Positions 16,575-23,310 of a stretch of DNA of 64,000 nucleotides are shown here, in pieces. Position numbers and translations under genes: made by a program. Every line of letters begins with the position of its first letter. The first letter of the stretch is position 1. Below the pieces are notes generated by a model, which did no database searches, was not told the DNA's origin, and saw only the letters and a list, made by a program, of their open reading frames with translations. This stretch comes from Ignavibacteria bacterium UBA7675 (GTDB taxonomy: Bacteria > Bacteroidota > Ignavibacteria > Kapaibacteriales > UB7675), in the NCBI GenBank assembly GCA_002483085.1, contig DLHF01000044.1, positions 1,806 to 65,805 on the forward strand. The letters are read 5' to 3'.

Positions 16575-17885
16575 CTATGGGCGCTTTCTGCGAAACCAAT
16601 TGTGACGCCGGAGAGTGGGCAACAGCGGGAGGCCGAGCAGTGTAGCAATCGCAAGCGAGAACCCGTGCATAGGCACCCGCCACCAGCTCGAAATATTGTC
16701 CGACGAGACATTGTGTTGGTTTGCCTGCCGCAAATGCGCTGCTTTGGACCAAGCAAGAAACGCGTCGGCAACCGGAAGGATGCCACCGGCGTACCGCTTT
16801 TGTTCACCGGTGGTTATTGGCATTCCCACCGCTTCAATCATTTGTTCGAGCGGCTCGGCAAACTCTGTATCGCCAACCGAAAGCGCAGTGCCCAACCCGA
16901 CAATTGTTGCCGATGATCCTATGCCAAAGATCACAGGGCCGGAATCCACATCGCCTGTGCCATCTGTTCCCACCGGATATTCGCGTATGCCCGGCAGCCC
17001 GCACACCGAACCAGTAAACCGCTTGCGAAACACATTGTACTGCTCTGTTGCAAAGGTAGGATTGACTTCCATGAGAAGTCGTATCATCAGGCTTTGCGAG
17101 CAGCCGCGAGGTGCCGCAGGCATTGCCTCTGGAGAGACCCCAGCCGAGTGGGGAAGAAGCCCAGTCGAATCGCAGTGCCGCTGCATAGCGCACAGCCATT
17201 CACCTGCAAGCTGGTTGTAGCGGGGTAAAATCGCTCGGTTGTACACGCACAGCGCTGCCATTGCTGCAATGTTGTCGGCAGGCCAAGCAAGCCCTTTGTA
17301 CGACTGGAGCCAGGGCGTGGAAGAGGACTGGACTGCCTCCGCTATTCGATCACATGCAGCAGTGAGCCGGGCTATTTCCTGCGGCGGGCGTTCTGCAATG
17401 GGAATTGCTTCGAGAATAGAACCCCAAAGAAACGATGACCAGCCTGTGTAGAACGCACCATATGGCGGAGAAATATCGGCTGGAAATATCATTTTTATTT
17501 CTGGCGATTCTATAGCTTTCAGTGCGCGGCGGGCTTCGGAAATCATTTGGTTGTGCAGTGTTGCTGTATCAGGCACTGCCTTTGCCATTTCTGTACAGCT
17601 CAGTCCGTACATCAAATAGGTGAACATCGTACCTTCGGGAAACAATTCCTGCATTTTTTTTCCTGCGCCGTTGTCGAGTTCGGAGCGAATGTGCCTGATC
17701 TGGCGTAGCAGGTCGGGCGTGGCCGGGTGTGGAGTGTAGTACAGACGGCAGTTCACAACCACACTATCACTATCGTAGTAATGACCGCGAAGGCACTGTA
17801 CACAAAAAGCGACAGAGAACACATTCGTTGCATAGATTGTACCTTCTAACGATGAATGCACCTCCGCACATACAATGTGCAGCAT
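16575..17885 (-). CDS. Unrecognised, probably membrane-anchored protein with helical-barrel-like body
   Basis: Up to 436 residues. The body is Ala- and aromatic-rich and helical (YGAFYTGWSSFLWGSILEAIP, YKGLAWPADNIAAMAALCVYNR), with a GDVDSGPVIFGIGSSATIVGLGTAL segment. The layout recalls alpha/alpha-barrel enzymes such as the linalool dehydratase/isomerase group, but this is a weak impression. A C-terminal membrane segment (FSLAIATLLGLPLLPTL) and RRKRP end follow. The start is doubtful: from ATG 17885 the first 43 residues look non-coding. A different frame at 17833-17753 encodes a good signal-anchor helix whose TGA overlaps an in-frame GTG at 17756. The true start may be GTG 17756 (393 residues) or there may be a frameshift. 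Confidence 0.7.
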   Translation of the reverse strand: MLHIVCAEVHSSLEGTIYATNVFSVAFCVQCLRGHYYDSDSVVVNCRLYYTPHPATPDLLRQIRHIRSELDNGAGKKMQELFPEGTMFTYLMYGLSCTEMAKAVPDTATLHNQMISEARRALKAIESPEIKMIFPADISPPYGAFYTGWSSFLWGSILEAIPIAERPPQEIARLTAACDRIAEAVQSSSTPWLQSYKGLAWPADNIAAMAALCVYNRAILPRYNQLAGEWLCAMQRHCDSTGLLPHSAGVSPEAMPAAPRGCSQSLMIRLLMEVNPTFATEQYNVFRKRFTGSVCGLPGIREYPVGTDGTGDVDSGPVIFGIGSSATIVGLGTALSVGDTEFAEPLEQMIEAVGMPITTGEQKRYAGGILPVADAFLAWSKAAHLRQANQHNVSSDNISSWWRVPMHGFSLAIATLLGLPLLPTLRRHNWFRRKRP

Positions 17886-18257
17886 ACAATGTGCAATAGT
17901 TATGGTGCCGGGCTGCTATCTACGGGGCGAAGTAGGCAAAGTTGCTGTGGGGAAATGCGCGGCACGAGTAGCACTTGAACGCTGCCGCTCGTTTGCATGC
18001 TGTGGTGCAGTCATGATGCAAAGACGGCAGTTGCTGGCACAGGCTGTGCAGCGCGGTGCGTTTGTCTGAGCATTATTCATCTTATGATGATTCAGACTGT
18101 GGCGGCAGGGCGAAGGCCGAATGGAATGTTTATTGGAACTACATCAAAATTCCCCTCAACCGACAATACAGCAAAATTTTGTAACTTGCGTGTTCCGTGC
18201 ACGTGCAGACGCAGCTACGGGTTATTTGCAGATATTCAACTTCATACTGGCAGAATC
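17886..18257. other. Intergenic stretch upstream of proS
   Basis: About 370 bases between divergent genes. The proS frame is open upstream from 17997, but that extension has no conserved sequence. The AT-rich part near 18120-18185 (AAAATTTTGTAACTTGCG) may hold the proS promoter. I see no RNA gene or repeat copy here. Confidence 0.4.
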
Positions 18258-19733
18258 ATGGCAAAGGATATTGCAACGAGAGCGGAAAATTACCCCGAGT
18301 GGTACAACGATCTGGTGCTCAAAGCCGGGCTTGCAGATTATTCCGCAGTAAAAGGCTGTATGGTGATTAAGCCCTATGGCTATGCAATCTGGGAAAATAT
18401 GAGGGACGTGCTCGACCGCCGTTTCAAAGACACGGGGCACCAGAACGCGGCCTTCCCGCTGCTTATTCCCAAAAGCTTTTTCAGCCGCGAAGCGCAACAC
18501 GTAGAAGGATTCGCCAAGGAATGCGCCGTGGTAACTCACTACCGCCTGATGAACGACCCGGATGGCAAGGGTGTTGTTGTCGACCCGACAGCGAAGTTGG
18601 AGGAGGAGCTCATCATTCGCCCGACCTCCGAAACCATCATCTGGAATACGTATAAAGATTGGATTCAGTCGTATCGCGATTTGCCCATTTTGATCAACCA
18701 GTGGGCCAATGTCGTTCGCTGGGAAATGCGCACGCGTCTGTTCTTGCGTACAACCGAGTTCTTCTGGCAGGAAGGCCACACCGCACATGCTACTGCCGAA
18801 GAAGCAATTGCAGAGACCGAGCAAATGCTGGATATCTACGCCGAATTCATGGAAAACTTTATGGCTGTGCCGGTGATAAAGGGCCGCAAAACCGAAAGCG
18901 AACGCTTTGCCGGTGCTGTGGAAACCTACACTGTAGAAGGGCTGATGCAGGACGGAAAAGCGCTGCAAATGGGTACGTCGCATTTCCTTGGCCAAAACTT
19001 TGCAAAGGCGTTCAATGTGCAGTATCTGAGCCGCGAAAGTAAGCTCGAATACGTATGGGCTACGTCGTGGGGCGTGTCTACGCGTATGATGGGCGCGCTG
19101 GTGATGGTGCATGGCGACGACGACGGGCTGATTATTCCTCCGCGCTTGGCTCCGTATCAGGTTGTAATTGTGCCTATTTTCAAAAACGATGAGCAGCTCG
19201 CACTCATTACCGAAAAAGTAAATGAGATACGCAAAGCGCTGCAGGCTCAGGGTATCCGCGTACACTACGATGCACGCGATAATAATTCTCCCGGCTGGAA
19301 GTTCAATGAATACGAGCTCAAGGGAGTGCCTGTGCGTATTGCTATCGGACCCCGCGACCTTGAAAAAGGTACGGTAGAAGTAGCTCGCCGCGATACAAAG
19401 ACCAAAGAAATATGGGAAATGGCAACGCTGAACGACCGGGTGGCGCCGCTGCTCGAAGAAATTCAGACAAGCCTGTATAACCGCGCGCTGAAAGTTCGCG
19501 AGGAGAGCTCGCATTATGCAGACGATTACGCACGCTTCAAAGAGATTATTGCCAACGAAGGCGGCTTTGTGTATGCCCATTGGGATGGCACTGCCGAGAC
19601 GGAAGCAAAAATTAAAGAGGAAACAAAAGCCACAATACGCTGTATTCCTTTGGATGCTCCCGAAGAGGATGGCGTGTGTATATACTCCGGCAAACCGTCG
19701 AAACAACGCGTGATCTTTGCCCAAGCGTATTAA
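18258..19733 (+). CDS. proS: Prolyl-tRNA synthetase, archaeal/eukaryotic (ProS type 3) form
   Basis: Charges tRNA-Pro. 491 residues from ATG 18258 (MAKDIATRAENYPEWYNDLVLKAGLAD). The short form lacks the roughly 180-residue editing insertion of the usual bacterial enzyme. Class II motifs are visible: RPTSETIIW, then WEMRTRLFLRTTEFFWQEGHTAHAT (motif 2), and the motif 3 region. The C terminus (CIPLD...GVCIYSGKPSKQRVIFAQAY) is the zinc-domain-like end typical of archaeal-type ProRS. A terminator follows at 19753, so it is a single-gene unit. Confidence 0.96.
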   Translation: MAKDIATRAENYPEWYNDLVLKAGLADYSAVKGCMVIKPYGYAIWENMRDVLDRRFKDTGHQNAAFPLLIPKSFFSREAQHVEGFAKECAVVTHYRLMNDPDGKGVVVDPTAKLEEELIIRPTSETIIWNTYKDWIQSYRDLPILINQWANVVRWEMRTRLFLRTTEFFWQEGHTAHATAEEAIAETEQMLDIYAEFMENFMAVPVIKGRKTESERFAGAVETYTVEGLMQDGKALQMGTSHFLGQNFAKAFNVQYLSRESKLEYVWATSWGVSTRMMGALVMVHGDDDGLIIPPRLAPYQVVIVPIFKNDEQLALITEKVNEIRKALQAQGIRVHYDARDNNSPGWKFNEYELKGVPVRIAIGPRDLEKGTVEVARRDTKTKEIWEMATLNDRVAPLLEEIQTSLYNRALKVREESSHYADDYARFKEIIANEGGFVYAHWDGTAETEAKIKEETKATIRCIPLDAPEEDGVCIYSGKPSKQRVIFAQAY

Positions 19734-19752
19734 GCACGAGCTGTAGCAAAAG

Positions 19753-19790
19753 AAGCGCATCGATCCGCTGTGGGTCGGTGCGCTTTTGTG
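19753..19790 (+). terminator. Rho-independent terminator after proS
   Basis: AAGCGCATCGATCC (19753-19766) pairs 12 of 14 with GGGTCGGTGCGCTT (19772-19785), followed by TTGTG. It sits 20 bases after the proS stop codon. Confidence 0.75.
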
Positions 19791-19899
19791 TAAATGGAGC
19801 TGCCGGTAAATAATTCACCAACTGCAAAATGATCTTGTTTCTGTGCACGCTATGCTGTTGTTTTGTACTTTCTGTTTTTTCACTTATAACACTACTTTT

Positions 19900-20340
19900 A
19901 TGAAACACTTCTTGTTGCTCCCCCTGCTGCTTTTGTGCCTGGCTGCTACTGCTTTTGCCGCTGATGTTCAGCTTACAGGTGTCTGGATAGGAAAGAAAAC
20001 AGGTGATTCGGATCAGCGATCTGCCAAATTAGAACTCTACAAAGATGGTAAGATTGTGTTTGGTTCCCTCAATCAGGACCCCAGCAAAGGCAAGGTGTTC
20101 CGCATTGAGTCCACCTATAAAGTAGAATATGTCGGCGATTCCCTTGCGTATATTCTAGCGGCTCCTCCTGAAAGGATGAAGATCGAAATGCCCGGAGCGG
20201 CGGATATTACCATGCGCATTGTTGTCAAAATCCTGGGGCCACATACTCTGATGCTGCAATCTATGGATGTTGTCACCGCAGAAGGAGTGATTGAAGAACA
20301 GGAAAACGTGGGAAATGTTATTCTTACGAGAGTGAACTAA
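19900..20340 (+). CDS. Small secreted hypothetical protein
   Basis: 146 residues from ATG 19900, with a clear signal peptide (MKHFLLLPLLLLCLAATAFA, cleavage near residue 20). The mature part is beta-rich (VQLTGVWIGKKTGD, SAKLELYKDGKIVFGSL, YKVEYVGDSLAYILA, MRIVVKILGPHTLMLQSM), which suggests a small periplasmic barrel or lipocalin-like fold. I do not recognise a family. It is flanked by the proS terminator and by a repeat copy, so it is probably its own transcription unit. Confidence 0.7.
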   Translation: MKHFLLLPLLLLCLAATAFAADVQLTGVWIGKKTGDSDQRSAKLELYKDGKIVFGSLNQDPSKGKVFRIESTYKVEYVGDSLAYILAAPPERMKIEMPGAADITMRIVVKILGPHTLMLQSMDVVTAEGVIEEQENVGNVILTRVN

Positions 20341-20372
20341 TAAAGCACTTTCCAAAGCTGATAGCTTGAAGC

Positions 20373-20460
20373 TGTGGCACGGGCGTCGTTGTGGCGTCCG
20401 TTGTGTCGCTGTCGCCGGTCGCACATCCGCCTCGCCGTTGGCCGAAGGGCTGCCGCCAGA
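20373..20460 (-). repeat. Dispersed intergenic repeat, 3' module (copy 4)
   Basis: On the minus strand it contains GTGCGACCGGCGACAGCGAC (plus coordinates 20405-20424), then GGACGCC and a final ACGACGCCCGTGCCACAGC. The lead-in (CAGCCCTTCGGCC, then GAGGCGGAT) is shared with copies 8 and 10. It lies between two convergent genes. Confidence 0.8.
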
Positions 20461-20526
20461 TGGGAAAATGCTGCATAGGCAAAACCAATCGCGCCGCCCG
20501 TAGATGGTGCCTGTGGTGGTATGGTG

Positions 20527-20970
20527 CTATCTGTTGTGCGACAGCAGGACGATGTCGAACCAGTATTGGCATAGTACTGATAGCGTGTGCTGCCATTCCT
20601 CAAAATCGAGGGGTTTAAGGATAAAAGAAGCACCACCGAGCCTGTAGAACTGCTGCACCTGACTCTGGATAGAGGAGCCCGACATCATAACAATAGGAAT
20701 AAAGCCGAAAGATGGCGATGTCTTGATGTGGCTTATGCAGTCGAATGTAGTGCGCCCATCGTTGTAGAGATCCAATAGGATGAGATGAGGTAGCTGGTGG
20801 CTTTCCGCGTTTTCTGCAAGATAGTTTTCAAGCTCTATAGGCCGGGTAAAGCACACAATCGTGACCGGGAAGGGGTTGGACGAAAATGCCTCTTTAATGA
20901 TGAGCTGGTCGTCGATGTCGTCGTCAAGGACAGCAATAACAGGCTTTTTAGCGAAATAGTTATTTTTCAT
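20527..20970 (-). CDS. Single-domain response regulator (receiver protein)
   Basis: 147 residues made only of a CheY-like receiver domain. IAVLDDDIDDQLI carries the acidic cluster, LPHLILLDLYNDG the phosphoacceptor Asp, IVMMSGSS the conserved Ser/Thr strand, and SFILKPLDFEEW the Lys. There is no output domain and no histidine kinase nearby, so it is an orphan that probably acts by protein contact in a phosphorelay. Start ATG 20970; the open frame upstream begins only with TTG. It converges on the small secreted protein gene. Confidence 0.9.
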   Translation of the reverse strand: MKNNYFAKKPVIAVLDDDIDDQLIIKEAFSSNPFPVTIVCFTRPIELENYLAENAESHQLPHLILLDLYNDGRTTFDCISHIKTSPSFGFIPIVMMSGSSIQSQVQQFYRLGGASFILKPLDFEEWQHTLSVLCQYWFDIVLLSHNR

Positions 20971-21235
20971 GGTATGTCGTAGGACAGTTAGTAATTCATC
21001 TACGAAACTGTTTCCTTCTGCAAAAACCGTTTTTCTTTGCAACCAGTATCGGCAGTTACTCCCATAGCAAAAGCTTTACAGGTGGTATTGTGATTTTTCA
21101 GCGGTGCCAACAGTGGCTCGAAACTGCTGCTATCGCCGTCCACAATGCTGCGCCAGTTTGGAAAATTCCTTCTGTCCTGATATGTTCAGCGCTATGCTCT
21201 TTTCTCCGCTCGCAATTCTATCTGTAAAGGAATAT

Positions 21236-21706
21236 ATGATGTCGAAGCTGCTATGTTGTCTTGTTCTTGCTGTGTTCTGCTGGGCGTTATCGCCGGAAGT
21301 ATCTGCACAACAGACTCATCCCGATGGCCTGTTCGTAGGGCTTGAGCAGTTCGGAAAGCAACCGCCGAAGCCCGATGAAAATGGCTATGTGTGGTACAAT
21401 GAAAATGTCCTGACAATTCGCGGCGACTCATTGTTTCTGCGAAAGACACTCGTGTGCTACAAGAACGACACCAAGTATGCTGTAGCTTCTTCGGCCACGA
21501 CTATGTCGGCATATGCTGGTCGTATAGCAGAAGATGGCACGTTGTTGCTGAAGATTGTCCAGTGCGAGACCTGCGGTGTAGAATTGCAGCAGAACCCGGA
21601 GACTGGTGTGTACGAAGAAGTTCCCGATCGCGGCAAGACTGTGGCTATCCGCTTTGAGCAGGATATGGTTCACCTCGATGGGATTGTGTATATGAAAAAA
21701 GGGTAG
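21236..21706 (+). CDS. Small secreted hypothetical protein
   Basis: 156 residues. AAAGG ends five bases before ATG 21236 and sets the start. The signal peptide is MMSKLLCCLVLAVFCWALSPEVSAQQ (cleavage near 24). The mature part has four Cys (LVCYKND and IVQCETCGVE) and ends RFEQDMVHLDGIVYMKKG. The pattern suggests a small beta-rich periplasmic or surface protein. I do not recognise a family. A near-perfect 17-base tandem repeat spans the stop codon (21701-21734). Confidence 0.68.
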   Translation: MMSKLLCCLVLAVFCWALSPEVSAQQTHPDGLFVGLEQFGKQPPKPDENGYVWYNENVLTIRGDSLFLRKTLVCYKNDTKYAVASSATTMSAYAGRIAEDGTLLLKIVQCETCGVELQQNPETGVYEEVPDRGKTVAIRFEQDMVHLDGIVYMKKG

Positions 21707-21734
21707 CGAGCGAAGCAGGGTAGTGAGCGAAGAG
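21701..21734 (+). repeat. Short tandem repeat at the 3' end of a secreted protein gene
   Basis: Two 17-base units beginning GGGTAGCGAGCGAAG and GGGTAGTGAGCGAAG lie head to tail. The first one includes the stop codon of the gene ending at 21706. It looks like local slippage duplication. Confidence 0.6.
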
Positions 21735-21866
21735 TTGTTATCTGGCGAACTTTTTTGGAATTCTGCCAGCGATATGATAAGTTCATGCGTCCTCAACGAT
21801 ACCATTCCACCAATGCGCTTCTGCTTTGCACTTTATAGGCGCGTTGCAACCTGTAAAAGGTGACTT

Positions 21867-22568
21867 ATGCGTTCACTGGCTTCTATTATCGCATGCACAT
21901 GTACAGCGGTTTTCTGGTTTGTTCCCTTGTCGATGGTGGGACAGAGTGTGGCGCCGCTGCCCCAGCCGAGAGCGGCATCGCCAATTGTTGTAAAGGCTGG
22001 TAGCTTTTCTGGTAAGCAGAAAAGCGAAACTCGTCCTGTAGCAAAGCAAACAGAGCAGCAGAACAATCTCATTGGGACAAAAAAACAGAGCAAACAGCCG
22101 GAAGACATTGCGAAAAAGACGGCGCCGCCGAGCGAGCAGCATGGCGATAGGGCGAACGGCGCCAAAGTAGCACGCAAAGCCATATACCGAGGCGGCAAAA
22201 ACAGCAAAAAAATTTACAGTAAAGAAGATAGAAAGGGGAAAATCGACAGAGTTGTGTCGAAGCACAATAATCGCGAGAGGGGGAAGCGGAGGGCATTGCG
22301 CCAACAGGATAGCAAAAGCGCTCATGCTCGATTTGCTTCCAGCAGGCAGCAATTTTCGCCCGAAGAGAAGCGGAAAAAGATTGCGGAACAGCGCACCAGA
22401 GCGCTGGCTGAATACCGCAAGAAACGGGAGCAGCAGGTGCAAAAAGTACGTGCAGAGACTGAACGCAGGCGTATTGCGGCACGGGCACGCAAAGAGGAGC
22501 GCATGCGGCAAATACAAGCGCGCAAGTTGGAGATAGCACAAAGGAAGCAACGACCAATCGACGGCTGA
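21867..22568 (+). CDS. Secreted, extremely basic coiled-coil-like protein
   Basis: 233 residues from ATG 21867, with AAAAGG six bases upstream. An N-terminal signal (MRSLASIIACTCTAVFWFVPLSMVGQ) is followed by a Lys/Arg/Gln-rich chain. The second half is a long charged helix (EEKRKKIAEQRTRALAEYRKKREQQVQKVRAETERRRIAARARKEERM). The predicted charge is strongly positive throughout. No domain is recognised. It could bind nucleic acid, LPS or peptidoglycan outside the inner membrane, but that is a guess from charge. Codon use looks similar to its neighbours. Confidence 0.62.
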   Translation: MRSLASIIACTCTAVFWFVPLSMVGQSVAPLPQPRAASPIVVKAGSFSGKQKSETRPVAKQTEQQNNLIGTKKQSKQPEDIAKKTAPPSEQHGDRANGAKVARKAIYRGGKNSKKIYSKEDRKGKIDRVVSKHNNRERGKRRALRQQDSKSAHARFASSRQQFSPEEKRKKIAEQRTRALAEYRKKREQQVQKVRAETERRRIAARARKEERMRQIQARKLEIAQRKQRPIDG

Positions 22569-22594
22569 CAGAAGCGATTGCCGGATGGACTGCC

Positions 22595-22630
22595 AGAGGC
22601 GGTAGTGCGACCGGTGACAACGACTATGTG
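22595..22630 (+). repeat. Dispersed intergenic repeat, 3'-module fragment (copy 5)
   Basis: GAGGCGGTA precedes GTGCGACCGGTGACAACGAC at 22605-22624; the copy then decays before the GCCCGTGCCAC end. The GAGGCGG lead-in is shared with copies 4 and 8. Confidence 0.65.
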
Positions 22631-22740
22631 CCTGGCCAGAGACGCAGGTGCTATGAGGCTAATAAACGCATTGTTCCCCGCACACACTGTAGCTACCAAT
22701 CAATTCCGACTGTTTTTGACAACCAGCCGAAGGAGTACGT

Positions 22741-23295
22741 ATGTCGTCCCTTGTACTGCTCTGTACGTGTGTTCTTGTTGTGTCTGTTGTAGCATGCACA
22801 CCAAAGAGCAAACAAAACTCTGCGGATACCGCCGTTCCCAAAAGTGAAATTGCGCTTACAGTAGTGAGGCATGTACAGCAGGACAGCCTGCACACAGCCA
22901 CCGACACACTTCTGCACGGTACGCGCGTCGACGTTAATAGCCGACCTGTTGACCTCTATTTTTGCCGCGACACCTTGCATCTGCCGATTATCCTGCCATC
23001 TGGGGGATTTTCGCGCAGTAAAGCCCAGGAAAAGGAGTGCAACTGGGAGATTTATCCGGCAACAGTGCGATGCTGCTCCTACGACTCGCTCGACCACGTT
23101 ATTGGTATGTCTGTCCATAGTGCTGAATCGACGCAGGAATGGAAATATACCTACGACGACCAGTATCGAGTGGTAGAGTGCAAAGGCTGGTGGAGTAGGT
23201 GTAGGACAGAATACGATGACAGCGGGCGCATTGCCCGGCTTACGGCGCATCACGATGGGGTACAGGAAGAATACAATTTTGCCTATGCCCGATGA
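22741..23295 (+). CDS. Small lipoprotein with YD-repeat-like C terminus
   Basis: 184 residues; AAGGAG lies just upstream of ATG 22741. MSSLVLLCTCVLVVSVVAC is a lipoprotein signal with the lipidated Cys at residue 19. The C-terminal third reads EWKYTYDDQYRVVECKGWW, then CRTEYDDSGRIARLTAHHDG, which resembles two YD/RHS-type repeats. CNWEIYPATVRCCSYD holds further Cys. It probably sits in the outer membrane. It converges on the subtilase gene with only 15 bases between. Function unknown. Confidence 0.68.
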   Translation: MSSLVLLCTCVLVVSVVACTPKSKQNSADTAVPKSEIALTVVRHVQQDSLHTATDTLLHGTRVDVNSRPVDLYFCRDTLHLPIILPSGGFSRSKAQEKECNWEIYPATVRCCSYDSLDHVIGMSVHSAESTQEWKYTYDDQYRVVECKGWWSRCRTEYDDSGRIARLTAHHDGVQEEYNFAYAR

Positions 23296-23310
23296 AGGGA
23301 GCCAAGCCCC

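Noticed and set aside
18222..19760. Open frame of about 510 codons on the minus strand
   Set aside because: It lies opposite proS, which has full class II synthetase motifs; the minus-strand translation has no motif and is an antisense shadow.
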